Positions 56,143 to 64,000 of a DNA stretch of 64,000 nucleotides are shown one piece after another (within the stretch, counting starts at the first letter, position 1; each line of letters begins with the position of its first letter). The position numbers and the translations under genes are program-made. The stretch is from assembly GCF_036607905.1 (NCBI RefSeq), contig NZ_CP144555.1, forward strand, positions 4,898,001-4,962,000, in the 5' to 3' direction. The DNA is from Streptomyces sp. SCSIO 75703 (lineage in GTDB: Bacteria > Actinomycetota > Actinomycetes > Streptomycetales > Streptomycetaceae). The notes under the pieces were generated by a model. It was given only the letters and a program-made list of their open reading frames with translations. It searched no databases and was not told where the DNA came from.

Positions 56143-57269
56143 GCGCCCCGCGACTGCGCAGCGACACCCCGGAACGCGCCGGGCTCGACCCGGAGCCGCT
56201 GGACCGGCTGGTGCGGGGCGTGCGCGCGCTGACCGAGGGCGAACGGCCCTGGGCGGCCGGGGCCGTCGTGGCCGCCGGCCGCGGACCCGTACTCGCCGTC
56301 GAGGAGGCGGCGGGATGGGCCGTACGGTACGGGGCCTGGGACCCGCGCACCGGCACCGGAGCGGAACTGCCGCCCGCCGGGCGGGTCCCGGCGACCGTCG
56401 CCACCCCCTTCGACCTGGCCTCCCTGACCAAGCTCTTCACGGCCGTGGCCGCCGTACAGCAGATCGAACGCGGCACGCTCGGCATCGACGCCGAGGTCGG
56501 CGCGTACCTCCCGGACTTCCGGGGCGCCGCCGAGCACGGCGTGACCGTACGGCACCTGCTCACCCACACCTCCGGGCTGCGGCCCGAACTCCCGCTGTAC
56601 GACTGCGCCGACGACCGGGAGCGGACGGCGCGGCTGCGCGCGGAGCCGCCGGTCGGGGTGCCCGGCACGTACTGCTACTCGGACCTGAACATGCTGCTGC
56701 TCCAGCACGTCCTGGAACGGGTCTCCGGCCGGCCCCTCGACACCCTCGTCCACGACGGGATCACCCGGCCGCTGGGCATGACGGCGACCCGGTTCGGGCC
56801 CTGCCCGGGCGCGGCGGCGACGGAGGACCAGCGCCGGCCGTGGGCCAAGGCGGACCGGGGCATGCTGCGCGGCGTCGTCCACGACGAGAACGCCTGGGCG
56901 CTGGGCGGGGTGGCCGGCCACGCCGGTCTCTTCTCGACCGCCCGGGACCTGGCGGTCTTCTGCCGCGCGCTGCTCGCGGGCGGCGCCTACGGCCCGGCGC
57001 GCGTCCTCGGCCCGGACTTCGTGGAACTGCTGCTGGCCCCACCGGGCCTGGGCTTCGCCCTCGACCAGCCCTGGTTCATGGGGGAGCTGGCGGGGCGCGG
57101 GGCGGCCGGGCACACCGGCTTCACCGGCACCATGCTCGTCCTGGACCGGGCGACGGACACCTTCGCGGTCCTCCTCGCCAACACGGTGCACCCCCGGCGC
57201 CGCCCCGCGGACAACGCCCCCCGCGCGGCCCTGTGCACCCTGCTGGCGCGGGCGGTCCGGGGGGCGTGA
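56139..57269 (+). CDS. Serine hydrolase, class C beta-lactamase fold, probable CTG start
   Basis: 376 residues. The active-site motif is SLTKLFTAVAA (Ser-x-x-Lys), the Tyr motif YSDLN and the third motif HTGFTG, all spaced as in penicillin-binding/esterase members of the family. Without a signal peptide it is cytoplasmic, more likely an esterase or peptidase than a resistance enzyme. The conserved beginning LRSDTPERAGLDPEPLDRLV needs the frame to open at CTG 56139, which overlaps the exporter stop as CTGA; no ATG or GTG comes before codon 26. GGGGGAGGGCGAG lies upstream. Confidence 0.88.
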   Translation: MSAPRLRSDTPERAGLDPEPLDRLVRGVRALTEGERPWAAGAVVAAGRGPVLAVEEAAGWAVRYGAWDPRTGTGAELPPAGRVPATVATPFDLASLTKLFTAVAAVQQIERGTLGIDAEVGAYLPDFRGAAEHGVTVRHLLTHTSGLRPELPLYDCADDRERTARLRAEPPVGVPGTYCYSDLNMLLLQHVLERVSGRPLDTLVHDGITRPLGMTATRFGPCPGAAATEDQRRPWAKADRGMLRGVVHDENAWALGGVAGHAGLFSTARDLAVFCRALLAGGAYGPARVLGPDFVELLLAPPGLGFALDQPWFMGELAGRGAAGHTGFTGTMLVLDRATDTFAVLLANTVHPRRRPADNAPRAALCTLLARAVRGA

Positions 57270-57373
57270 CGCCGCACGTGCCGGGAGGGCGCCGCGGGCC
57301 GGGGGCCCCGAGGCCGGCGGGCCCTGGCGGCGGGCGGGCGCGCGGCGGGGACGCGGCGCCGTACGATTTCGGG

Positions 57374-58396
57374 GTGAACGACCCCACCGTCCCCGCCGAC
57401 GCGCTGCGTGACTCCCTCGCCCACCTGGTCGACGGGCTGCCGTCCCGGCAGGCCGCGCAGGCCGTGGAGCGGCTGATCGCCACCTACCGCGGGGCCACCC
57501 CGACCGACGCCCCGATCCTGCGGGACCGGGCCGACGTCGTCGCGTACGCCGCCTACCGCATGCCGGCGACCTTCGCCGCGGTCCGCTCCGCGCTGGGCGC
57601 CCTCGCCGCCGCCGTGCCCGGCTGGGCACCCGGCAGCCACGTCGACGTCGGCGGCGGCACCGGCGCCGCGACCTGGGCCGTCAGCGACACCTGGGGCGGC
57701 GAACGCCCGGTGACCGTCCTCGACTGGGCCGAACCGGCCCTCGCCCTCGGCCGCGAGATCGCCGCCGCCCACCCCGCCCTGCGGGACGTGAGCTGGCGGC
57801 GCGCCCGCATCGGCCCGGCGCTCACCGTCGAGGACGCCGACCTCGTCACCGTCTCCTACGTCCTCAACGAACTCACCCCCGACGACCGCGCCGCCCTCGT
57901 CGACACCGCCGCCGGTGCCGCCCGCGCCGTGGTGATCGTCGAGGCCGGCACGCCCGACGGCCACGCCCGGGTCGTCGAGGCCCGCGACCGGCTCGCCGCG
58001 GCCGGGTTCCGGGTCGCCGCGCCCTGCCCGCACAGCGCGGCCTGCCCCATCGTCCCCGGCGCGGACTGGTGCCACTTCGCCGCGCGGGTCAGCCGTTCCT
58101 CCCTGCACCGCCGGGTCAAGGGCGGCTCCCTCGCCTACGAGGACGAGAAGTTCAGCTACGTCGCCGCCACCCGCTTCCCCGCCGCCCCGGCCCCGGCCCG
58201 GGTGGTCCGGCGCCCGCAGCTCCGCAAGGGGCAGGTCCTGCTCGACCTGTGCGACACGGACGAGCGGCTGCACCGGACCACGGTCACCAAACGCCACGGT
58301 GACCTCTACAAGGCGGCCCGCGACGCGGACTGGGGCGACGCCTGGCCCCCGCCCGGGGACCAGCCCCTCCCGGCGGGGGACCGACCCGGAGGCTAG
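57374..58396 (+). CDS. Rsm22-family small ribosomal subunit methyltransferase-like protein
   Basis: 340 residues. A helical N-terminus (LAHLVDGLPSRQAAQAVERLIATYRG) is followed by the SAM-binding core VDVGGGTGAATWAVSDTW, VTVLDWAEPALALGREIA and LVTVSYVLNELTPDDRAALVD. Cys residues in CPHSAACPIVPGADWCHF form the cluster that in mitochondrial Rsm22 holds an Fe-S centre. The C-terminus is a small beta domain (LLDLCDTDERLHRTTVTKRHGDLYKAARDADWGD). It is thought to act in small-subunit ribosome assembly. GTG 57374 has GGGG just before. It shares CTAG with the convergent DUF6243 gene. Confidence 0.92.
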   Translation: MNDPTVPADALRDSLAHLVDGLPSRQAAQAVERLIATYRGATPTDAPILRDRADVVAYAAYRMPATFAAVRSALGALAAAVPGWAPGSHVDVGGGTGAATWAVSDTWGGERPVTVLDWAEPALALGREIAAAHPALRDVSWRRARIGPALTVEDADLVTVSYVLNELTPDDRAALVDTAAGAARAVVIVEAGTPDGHARVVEARDRLAAAGFRVAAPCPHSAACPIVPGADWCHFAARVSRSSLHRRVKGGSLAYEDEKFSYVAATRFPAAPAPARVVRRPQLRKGQVLLDLCDTDERLHRTTVTKRHGDLYKAARDADWGDAWPPPGDQPLPAGDRPGG

Positions 58397-59040
58397 CCCT
58401 CCCGGCGGAACCCCGCCTCCGATGCCCCAGGAGTCCCCGCAGGCCCCGCAGGCCCTGGAGTCCCCGGAGTTCCCGGAGTTCCCGGAGTTCCCGGAGTTCC
58501 CGGAGTTCCCGGAGTTCCCGGAGTTCCCGGAGTTCCCGGAGTTCCCGGAGTTCCCGGAGTTCCCGGAGTTCCCGGAGTTCCCGGAGTTCCCGGAGTTCCC
58601 GGAGTTCCCGGAGTTCCCGGAGTCCCCGGAGTCCCCGGAGTTCCCGGAGTCCCCGCAGACCCTGGAGGCCCCCAAGTCCCCGCAGGCCCCGGAGTCACCG
58701 GCGTATCGGAGGTCTCCGGGGCGTCCGCAGCCCCGGCCGCCGCCGGTGGGCCGGCCCGCTCCGGGCCGGCCGGCCGTTCCCCGTGCCGTTCCTCACCCCG
58801 TTCCGCGCCCCGCGCCCGCTCCTCGCCCGGCTCCTGCGGCCGTTCCCGTTCCCGCGCCATAGCCTCCTGCCGTTCCCGCAGGCGGCGCAGCAGGTCCCGT
58901 TTCTCCTCCCGAGCCGTGTCCCGCGGGGCCGGACCGCCGCCGGCCCGGCCGCCCCCGCCGCCCCCGCGCAGCGCGCCGCGGCCCAGGTGCCGGCGGTTGC
59001 CGCCGACGCCCAGGGTGTTCTCGTTGCCGCCCTTGCTCAT
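58393..59040 (-). CDS. DUF6243 protein with C-terminal collagen-like Gly-Thr-Pro tail
   Basis: 215 residues. MSKGGNENTLGVGGNRRHLGRGALRG is the DUF6243 signature. A basic and acidic stretch (REEKRDLLRRLRERQEAMARERERPQEP, likely a helix) follows, then a tail of about 90 residues: TPGPAGTWGPPGSAGTPGTP... with about 21 Gly-Thr-Pro units and GPAGPAGTPGAS at the end. Gly at every third place with Pro in the third position is a collagen triple-helix pattern. The tail is made by a 9-bp tandem repeat. Homologues I recall are much shorter, so the tail looks like a late addition. Its TAG shares the CTAG with the Rsm22 gene. Confidence 0.82.
   Translation of the reverse strand: MSKGGNENTLGVGGNRRHLGRGALRGGGGGGRAGGGPAPRDTAREEKRDLLRRLRERQEAMARERERPQEPGEERARGAERGEERHGERPAGPERAGPPAAAGAADAPETSDTPVTPGPAGTWGPPGSAGTPGTPGTPGTPGTPGTPGTPGTPGTPGTPGTPGTPGTPGTPGTPGTPGTPGTPGTPGTPGTPGTPGPAGPAGTPGASEAGFRREG
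58461..58649. repeat. 9-bp tandem repeat, 21 units
   Basis: The unit TTCCCGGAG is repeated 17 times without change (58470-58622), flanked by TCCCCGGAG variants (58461, 58623, 58632) and one more TTCCCGGAG (58641). Read on the minus strand in the DUF6243 frame each unit is GGA ACT CCG, Gly-Thr-Pro. All frames stay open across it. The near-perfect uniformity suggests slippage and a variable copy number. Confidence 0.97.
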
Positions 59041-59197
59041 CGGGCTCTCCCTTCCCGTGGGTCTCCGTACGCGGCCGTACGCCTCCGTACCCGGCCGCCT
59101 CGCACTCCCCGGCGGTGCGAGACGGTCCGTCTCGCGCACGGGATGCCCCCACTGTTCGGCGAGACGTGGCGTCTTGTCAACCTGATAAATTCGGATC

Positions 59198-59854
59198 ATG
59201 CCCGACCAGGAACCCACCCCCGCCCGGCCCGCCGCCCCCGCCCGGCCCCGCCCCGACACCACCCGCCGCAGCGAGCGCTCCCGCCGCGCCATCTACGGCG
59301 CCGCCCTCGCCCTCGTCTCCGAGGTGGGCTACCCCCGGACCACCGTCGAGGGCATCGCCGCCCGCGCCGGCGTCGGCAAGCAGACGATCTACCGCTGGTG
59401 GTCCTCGAAGGCCGACGTCCTGATGGAGGCGTTCCTCGACCTCGGCGAACAGGCCGCCCGCGCCGCCGGCCAGGACCCCGCCGCCCAGGCCATCCCCGAC
59501 ACCGGCGACCTCGCCGCCGACCTCAAGGCGGTGCTGCGCGCCACCGTCGACGAGTTGCGCGACCCGCGCTTCGAGGCCCCCTCCCGCGCCCTGGCCGCCG
59601 AGGGCCTGGTCGACGAACAGCTCGGCCGGGAGTTCGTGGCCAAGCTCCTCGACCCCTCGCTCCAGCTCTACGTCGACCGGCTGCGCGCCGCCCAGGACGC
59701 CGGGCAGATCCGGCCGGACGTCGACCCGCGCATCGCCCTCGAACTCTTCGTCTCCCCGCTCGCCCAGCGCTGGCTGCAGCGCACGGCCCCGCTGTCCCAC
59801 GCCTACACGGACACGCTCGTCGAGTACGCGCTGCACGGGCTCGTCCCGCGGTAG
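59198..59854 (+). CDS. TetR/AcrR-family regulator
   Basis: 218 residues. The HTH is RSERSRRAIYGAALALVSEVGYPRTTVEGIAARAGVGKQTIYRWWSSKADVLMEAF, close to the subgroup with the TetR_C_16-like ligand domain (VLRATVDELRDPRFEAPSRALAAEGLVDEQLGREFVAKLLDPSL). A Pro/Ala/Arg-rich 25-residue head precedes it. ATG 59198 follows an A+T-richer patch, CTTGTCAACCTGATAAATTCGG (59172-59193), that may hold a promoter so close that the mRNA has almost no leader. It is divergent from the DUF6243 gene; either may be its target. Confidence 0.92.
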   Translation: MPDQEPTPARPAAPARPRPDTTRRSERSRRAIYGAALALVSEVGYPRTTVEGIAARAGVGKQTIYRWWSSKADVLMEAFLDLGEQAARAAGQDPAAQAIPDTGDLAADLKAVLRATVDELRDPRFEAPSRALAAEGLVDEQLGREFVAKLLDPSLQLYVDRLRAAQDAGQIRPDVDPRIALELFVSPLAQRWLQRTAPLSHAYTDTLVEYALHGLVPR

Positions 59855-59991
59855 CCCCGCCGCCCGCCCGGTTCCGGGCGCCGCCCCCGTCCCGGGGTGA
59901 CCAGGGAAGTTTGTCCCTTCCCGACCCCGACGCACGGAATGGTGCGACCATAGGGCATGCTGGTGCGCACGATGGCGAGGCGAGGGGATAG

Positions 59992-60723
59992 ATGAGCGCG
60001 GAGTTCGGCGGCCGGACCGGCCTGCGGGGCAGAATCTCCCAGTGGCTGCGAGGACGCCGCCCCAAGGACGCCGCCGACGACGGCGGCAGGGAGCCCCTGC
60101 TGCTCGCCGCCGCCGCCGCGGGCCTGCCGCTCGCGCCCGCCGCGCACCCGGCCGGGTACCGCTGCTCCTGCGACCGCGTGGGCTGTCCCACCCCGGCCCG
60201 GCACCCGGTCTCCTTCGCCTGGCAGACGCAGTCCACCACCGACCGCTCCCAGATCGAGCGCTGGGCCCGACACCAGCCGCAGGCCAACTTCATCACCGCC
60301 ACCGGCATGGTCCACGACGTGCTCGACGTGCCCCTCGAAGTGGGCCGCGAGACCCTGCGCCGGCTGCTGGAGGCGGGCGTCGAGGTCGGACCGGTCGCCG
60401 AGAGCGACGACGGCCGCCTGCTGTTCTTCACCCTCACCCGCGGCACCCCCGAGGACGAGGACGAGTGGTGGCCCTGCGAGCTGGACTGCCACCCCGAGAC
60501 GATGGACGAGCACCCCGGCCTGCGCTGGCACTGCCGCGGCTCCTACGTCCTCGTCCCCCCGGCCCGGCTGCCCGGCGAGAACCAGACGGTGCACTGGGTG
60601 CGCGGCCCCGAACACCCGCTGCCGGACCCGCTCACCCTCCTGGAGACCCTCACCGACGCCTGCGCCCGGCACGTCGGCGAGGAGAGCGACCAGGCCGGAG
60701 CGGCCTGGCCCCTGCGCCACTGA
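59992..60723 (+). CDS. Bifunctional DNA primase/polymerase (prim-pol) family protein
   Basis: 243 residues. The AEP prim-pol pattern common in streptomycetes is seen: AAAAAGLPLAPAAHPAGYRCSCDRVGCPTPARHPVSFAWQTQSTTDRSQIERWARHQPQANFITATGMVHDVLDVP, with a CxCDRVGC pair that may bind zinc and DVLDVP at the place of the acidic metal motif. The rest is a small alpha/beta part ending in GSYVLVPPARLPGENQTVHWV. Many Streptomyces have such chromosomal copies far from mobile elements; they may not prime DNA and could be regulatory. ATG 59992, with GAGGGGAT close upstream. Confidence 0.87.
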   Translation: MSAEFGGRTGLRGRISQWLRGRRPKDAADDGGREPLLLAAAAAGLPLAPAAHPAGYRCSCDRVGCPTPARHPVSFAWQTQSTTDRSQIERWARHQPQANFITATGMVHDVLDVPLEVGRETLRRLLEAGVEVGPVAESDDGRLLFFTLTRGTPEDEDEWWPCELDCHPETMDEHPGLRWHCRGSYVLVPPARLPGENQTVHWVRGPEHPLPDPLTLLETLTDACARHVGEESDQAGAAWPLRH

Positions 60724-60897
60724 GCCACCGGACCGCCCGGCGCCGGCAACCGCTCGACGACGACAGGCCCGGACCGCCCGGCACCGGCAAGCACGGACGT
60801 ACGGCCCTGCTCCGGCACGGACCGGCCGCCCTGCCCCCGCGCACCGGGCCCGCCGGGACACCCGCACCGCGGCCCCGGCCCCCCTCGGCGTGCCCGG

Positions 60898-61896
60898 CTA
60901 CTCGCCCTTCGCCGAGGTCAGCCCCTGCACGCGGCCCAGCACCGCGACCCGGCCGTCGCCCGTGCCCTTCGCCGGGTCCAGGGCGACCTGGTTCGAGACG
61001 AACTCCATGGTCAGCGACTGCTTGATCTCGCCGTCCGTCAGCGCCAGCACGTCCCGGTTCGGGGGCGGCACGGCCGCCCCCGACGCCGCGGTCTGCTTCT
61101 CGAAGTGCCGGGAGGCGAAGAAGACCAGCGCCCCGCCGTCCTCGGTGCGCAGCGCCAGCGGCGCGTGGTCGCCCTCGGTCAGCGCCTCGTCGATGTACTG
61201 GGTGACCAGCCCCGGCCGCGTCGTCCGCTTGGCCCGGGTCTGCCGCCACGTACTGGTGTGCACCCCGTCGGCGAAACCGCTCCCGCCGTCCCGGAGGTAG
61301 GCCGCGTACCCCTCGCTCAGCCCGGCCGGCGCCACCGCCAGGCCGTCCTCGTCGGCGGGCACCGCCTCCGCCCAGCCGTCCGCGTCCGTACGGAACGCGG
61401 GCAGCGAACCGGGCGCGACCAGGGTGAGGTAGGCCACCCGCCAGGTCTCGTCCAGGCCGTGCCGGGTGAAGACCAGCAGCCAGTGGGAGTCGCCGCCCTT
61501 GTTGGCCTCCGCGTCCGCCACGAACCAGCGCGGCCAGCCCGCCTTCTTGGGGATCGTGAACACCGGGTTGGTCAGGGACAGCGGGGTGTGCGCGGGGTTG
61601 CCGTCCGGGTTGTTGGCCCGGCCCGCCTTCAGCCGCGCCGCGTCGATGGCGGCGAGCGGTCCGGTGGTGTGGCCGGCGTCCAGGGCGGGGTCGTACGCCT
61701 TGTCCGCCTTGTTGTAGGCGGCGGTGAACTCCTCCAGCGCCTTCGCGGCCTCGGCGCGGGTCGTGGCCGGGAGCACCTCGCGCTCGCCGTGCACCACCAC
61801 GCATCCGCTCGTCATCGCCACGGCGGTCGCCAGGGCCGCCGTCAGCGTGCCCCGGGCCGGTCGGCCGGGCCTTCGGGAGCCGCGATCCCTGCTCAT
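60898..61896 (-). CDS. Lipoprotein of unknown function
   Basis: 332 residues. After a basic start (SRDRGSRRPGRPARG) the hydrophobic LTAALATAVAMTSGC ends in a lipobox (TSGC), so Cys 34 or so should be lipid-anchored on the outer face. The body begins AAKALEEFTAAYNKADKAYDPALDAGHTTGPLAAIDAARLKAG and continues with WPRWFVADAEA, WLLVFTRHGLDETWRVAYLTL and LALTDGEIKQSLTMEFVSNQVAL. It seems a family of its own with two similar halves in the manner of NTF2 folds, but no function can be given. It lies downstream of the haem importer genes, with a 150-base gap and its own start region. Confidence 0.87.
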   Translation of the reverse strand: MSRDRGSRRPGRPARGTLTAALATAVAMTSGCVVVHGEREVLPATTRAEAAKALEEFTAAYNKADKAYDPALDAGHTTGPLAAIDAARLKAGRANNPDGNPAHTPLSLTNPVFTIPKKAGWPRWFVADAEANKGGDSHWLLVFTRHGLDETWRVAYLTLVAPGSLPAFRTDADGWAEAVPADEDGLAVAPAGLSEGYAAYLRDGGSGFADGVHTSTWRQTRAKRTTRPGLVTQYIDEALTEGDHAPLALRTEDGGALVFFASRHFEKQTAASGAAVPPPNRDVLALTDGEIKQSLTMEFVSNQVALDPAKGTGDGRVAVLGRVQGLTSAKGE

Positions 61897-62047
61897 CCGG
61901 TTACCTTCACCTTCCCCTTCCCGGAGGCGAACCCTACCGGGGCCCGGCGCGGCGCGGACGCCGGGACCGGGGACAGCGGCCACACCGTGACCTCACGACC
62001 CCGCCCGGCTGCCACGCCTGACGGTACGTCAGTGAAAGACGGTCCGG

Positions 62048-62902
62048 TCAGGGGGCGCGGCGCGGGGTCACCAGCACCTCGCCCGTGCGGGGGTGCGCCA
62101 GCACCTCCACCGGCTGGTCGTAGACCTCGCTCAGCAGCGCGTGGGAGAACACCTCGGCCGGCGGGCCGTCGGCGGCCACCCGCCCGCCGCGCAGGATCGC
62201 CACCCGGTGCGCGTACGCCGCCGCCAGCCCCAGGTCGTGCAGGACCACGACGACCGCGTCCCCGGCCGCCGCCCGCTCCCGGCACAGCCGCAGCACCAGC
62301 TCCTGGTGGCGCAGGTCCAGCGCCGCCGTCGGCTCGTCGAGCAGCACCAGCGGCGCCCGCTGGGCCAGCACCCGGGCCAGCGCCACCCGCGCCCGCTCGC
62401 CACCGCTGAGCGCGGAGAACGGGCGTCCGGCGAACGCCGTCACCTCGGTGCGCGCCATGGCGTCGGCCACCACGGCGTCGTCCTCGTCCTCCCGGTCCGA
62501 GCCCGCCCACGGGGCCCGGCCCATCCGCACCACGTCCGCCACCGGGAACGGGAAGGACAGCGCCGCCGACTGCGGCAACACCGCCCGGCGCAGCGCCAGT
62601 TCCGGCGCGGACCAGGCGGAGGCCGGCCGGCCGTGGATGCGCACGGTCCCCTCGTCGGGGGCCAGGTCGGCGCAGAGCGCGCCCAACAGGGTGGACTTGC
62701 CCGCCCCGTTGGGGCCGACCAGGGCGAGGACCTCGCCCGCGCGGACGCGGACGCCGACCCCGTCCAGGACCAGCCGGCCCGCCAGCCGGACCCGCAGGTC
62801 CTCCGCCTCGGCCAGGATCTCGCCGGGCGCGGCCGGCGCCGGCGGCACCGGCCGGGACGGTACGAGCCGCGCCAGCCGCCCGACCCTCAGGACGCCTCTC
62901 AC
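62048..62902 (-). CDS. hmuV: Haem ABC transporter ATP-binding protein
   Basis: 284 residues. Walker A GPNGAGKST, signature LSGGERARVA, Walker B LVLLDEPTAALD and switch VVLHD. LPQSAALSFPFPVADVVRMGRAPW after the first half is characteristic of HmuV and other haem/siderophore importer ATPases. It powers the permease encoded just before it. The GTG start overlaps the permease TGA (GTGA). A 35-residue N-terminal extension (GRLARLVPSRPVPPAPAAPGE) is unusual. Confidence 0.93.
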   Translation of the reverse strand: MRGVLRVGRLARLVPSRPVPPAPAAPGEILAEAEDLRVRLAGRLVLDGVGVRVRAGEVLALVGPNGAGKSTLLGALCADLAPDEGTVRIHGRPASAWSAPELALRRAVLPQSAALSFPFPVADVVRMGRAPWAGSDREDEDDAVVADAMARTEVTAFAGRPFSALSGGERARVALARVLAQRAPLVLLDEPTAALDLRHQELVLRLCRERAAAGDAVVVVLHDLGLAAAYAHRVAILRGGRVAADGPPAEVFSHALLSEVYDQPVEVLAHPRTGEVLVTPRRAP

Positions 62903-63990
62903 GCCCAACCCCCTTGCCTGCGCCGGGTGCGGCGCAGCAGCCAGAAGAAGAACGGGCTGCCGACCAGGGCGGTCAGCACCCCCAGCGGCAGTTCGGCCGG
63001 TTCGGCGACCGTGCGCGCGGCGAGGTCGGCGCCGAGCAGCACGAGCGCGCCGAGCAGGGCGCTGCCCGGGATGAGGAACCGGTGCCCGGGGCCCGCCGAC
63101 ATCCGCAGCAGGTGCGGGACGACGAGGCCGACGAAGCCGATGACGCCGGCCACGCTCACCGCCGCCGCCGTGAGCAGCGCGATCACCAGGATCAGCACGA
63201 TCCGCAGCCGCTCCACGTCCACGCCCAGGTGCCGGGCGGGGCGTTCGCCGAGCGCCAGCAGGTCGAGGCGGCGGGCGTACAGCGGGGCGAGGGCCAGTCC
63301 GGTCACCGCGCAGGGGAGCACGCCGAGCACCTTCGGCCAGGTCGCCTGGGCGAGCGAGCCCAGTTGCCAGAACGTGATCTGGTTGACGGCCGCGGTGTCC
63401 GCGAAGAAGAGGAAGAGGCCGATCAGCGCGCCCGCGAAGGCGTTGACGGCGATGCCGGTGAGGATCAGCGTCACGACCTCGGTGCGGCCCCCGGCGCGGG
63501 CCATCACGTAGACCACCAGGACGGTGGCGAGTCCGGCGGCGAAGGCGAAGGCCGGCACCGTCCAGGCGCCGAGGAAGCCGAAGCCGAAGGCGATGGCGGC
63601 GACCGCGCCGACCGCCGCGCCGGAGGAGACGCCGATGACACCGGGTTCGGCGAGCGGGTTGCCGAACACGCCCTGCATCAGGGCGCCCGCGCAGCCCAGG
63701 GAGGCGCCGACCAGGAGGGCGAGCACGATCCGGGGGAAGCGCACGTTCCACAGCACCGACTCGGCCACCCGGTCGAGTTCGGTGCCGCCGAGCCCCGCGC
63801 GGTGGAGCAGCGAACCGAGCACGTCGCCGACCGGGACGGGGTAGGCGCCGGTGCCGGCCGCGACCGGGACGAGGACGAGGAGGCCGGCCGCGAGGGCCGC
63901 CGTCAGCAGCCAGGGGGTGCCGCGCCGGCCGCGTCGCGGGGCCCCGGCGGCGGGGGCGGCCGGGCGGGCCCGCTTGTCGAGGACGGTCAC
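62899..63990 (-). CDS. hmuU: Haem/iron ABC transporter permease (FecCD family)
   Basis: 363 residues and about ten helices. LWNVRFPRIVLALLVGASLGCAGALMQGVFGNPLAEPGVIGVSSGAAVGA is the FecCD/BtuC signature, and LGERPARHLGVDVERLR with VSVAGVIGFVGLVVPHLLRM holds the loop that touches the ATPase. Together with the HmuV-type ATPase it imports haem or a ferric siderophore; haem is favoured by the ATPase type. GTG 63990 overlaps what seems to be the TGA of a gene running in from beyond the window (GTGA). Confidence 0.92.
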   Translation of the reverse strand: MTVLDKRARPAAPAAGAPRRGRRGTPWLLTAALAAGLLVLVPVAAGTGAYPVPVGDVLGSLLHRAGLGGTELDRVAESVLWNVRFPRIVLALLVGASLGCAGALMQGVFGNPLAEPGVIGVSSGAAVGAVAAIAFGFGFLGAWTVPAFAFAAGLATVLVVYVMARAGGRTEVVTLILTGIAVNAFAGALIGLFLFFADTAAVNQITFWQLGSLAQATWPKVLGVLPCAVTGLALAPLYARRLDLLALGERPARHLGVDVERLRIVLILVIALLTAAAVSVAGVIGFVGLVVPHLLRMSAGPGHRFLIPGSALLGALVLLGADLAARTVAEPAELPLGVLTALVGSPFFFWLLRRTRRRQGGWA

Positions 63991-64000
63991 CGCTCGCCGC
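63987..64000 (-). CDS. Likely 3' end of haem-binding protein gene (partial)
   Basis: The last 14 bases read, on the minus strand, GC GGC GAG CGG TGA. The TGA overlaps the permease GTG as in the other coupled operons here, so they are probably the final codons of the substrate-binding lipoprotein gene (HmuT type). Too short to confirm. Confidence 0.3.

Noticed and set aside
56139..57269. Antibiotic-resistance beta-lactamase
   Set aside because: The motifs are those of the broad serine-hydrolase family; without a signal peptide an esterase or peptidase role is more likely.
58461..58649. Repeat array as a CRISPR
   Set aside because: The unit is only 9 bp, without spacers, and lies inside a reading frame as Gly-Thr-Pro codons. 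No cas genes are present.
58299..58862. Plus-strand frame with EFPEFPEFP repeats as a protein
   Set aside because: The 9-bp repeat is open in every frame. The minus-strand frame has the DUF6243 start and a proper stop, the plus-strand one has neither a ribosome site nor a family match.
59992..60723. Sign of an integrated plasmid or phage from the primase-polymerase gene
   Set aside because: No integrase, attachment site, replication or phage genes surround it; such chromosomal copies are common in Streptomyces.

Overview
The window is a very GC-rich stretch (well above 70% G+C, with codon third positions almost all G or C) of an actinomycete chromosome. Gene content and style point to Streptomyces: frequent GTG starts, ATGA/GTGA stop-start overlaps, a class A RNase P RNA gene, a fused RNase H/acid phosphatase like SCO2299 of S. 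coelicolor, KstR-type and LuxR-type regulators, and DUF5336, DUF5701, DUF6243 and SCO2322-family proteins. I see no plasmid, phage, insertion sequence, CRISPR array or tRNA. It reads as core chromosome with a few accessory patches.

Layout. 0-9 kb: a HAD phosphatase, a membrane peptidoglycan-binding protein divergent from a DHA2-type exporter that carries a MarR-like tail, a GNAT/DUF1992 pair, an FHA protein, an O-methyltransferase and a proline/betaine-type MFS carrier. 9-12 kb: a GT87-PAP2 fusion and a small secreted protein. 12-18 kb, minus strand: a cobalamin riboswitch followed by a five-gene operon joined by GTGA/ATGA overlaps (surface alpha-barrel protein, SCO2322 protein, ECF T component, double ATPase, S component), best read as a vitamin B12 capture and uptake system. 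18-22.5 kb: a KstR-like repressor with a perfect KstR-type operator, divergent from a glycosyltransferase / methyltransferase / terpenoid-cyclase-fold operon.

22.7-31 kb: membrane protein, cell-wall amidase, methyltransferase, two MFS exporters (one with a CarboxypepD_reg-like tail) and hypothetical proteins. 31-37.7 kb: NIF3, zinc-ribbon protein (probable CTG start), RNase H/phosphatase, KDPG aldolase, YaaA, MerR regulator and rnpB. 38.2-40.9 kb: a lower-GC three-gene ABC transporter with a TTA codon, probably acquired. 41-49.1 kb: an envelope-signalling neighbourhood with a membrane-tethered ECF sigma factor fused to an anti-sigma zinc finger and a Pro-rich tail, a sigma-like paralogue lacking the region 4 helix-turn-helix, an SPFH membrane protein, an NlpC/P60 hydrolase with Trp-rich repeats, and two receiver-less LuxR proteins.

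49-64 kb: housekeeping and accessory genes (CutA, MazG-like, DoxX, a broken NTF2-like gene, SDR and Gfo/Idh oxidoreductases, Bcr/CflA exporter, serine hydrolase with a probable CTG start, Rsm22-type methyltransferase, a DUF6243 protein with a collagen-like Gly-Thr-Pro tail made by a 9-bp tandem repeat, TetR, a prim-pol family protein, a lipoprotein) and the start of a haem ABC importer cut by the window end. Most long open frames opposite these genes are GC-bias shadows and were left out.
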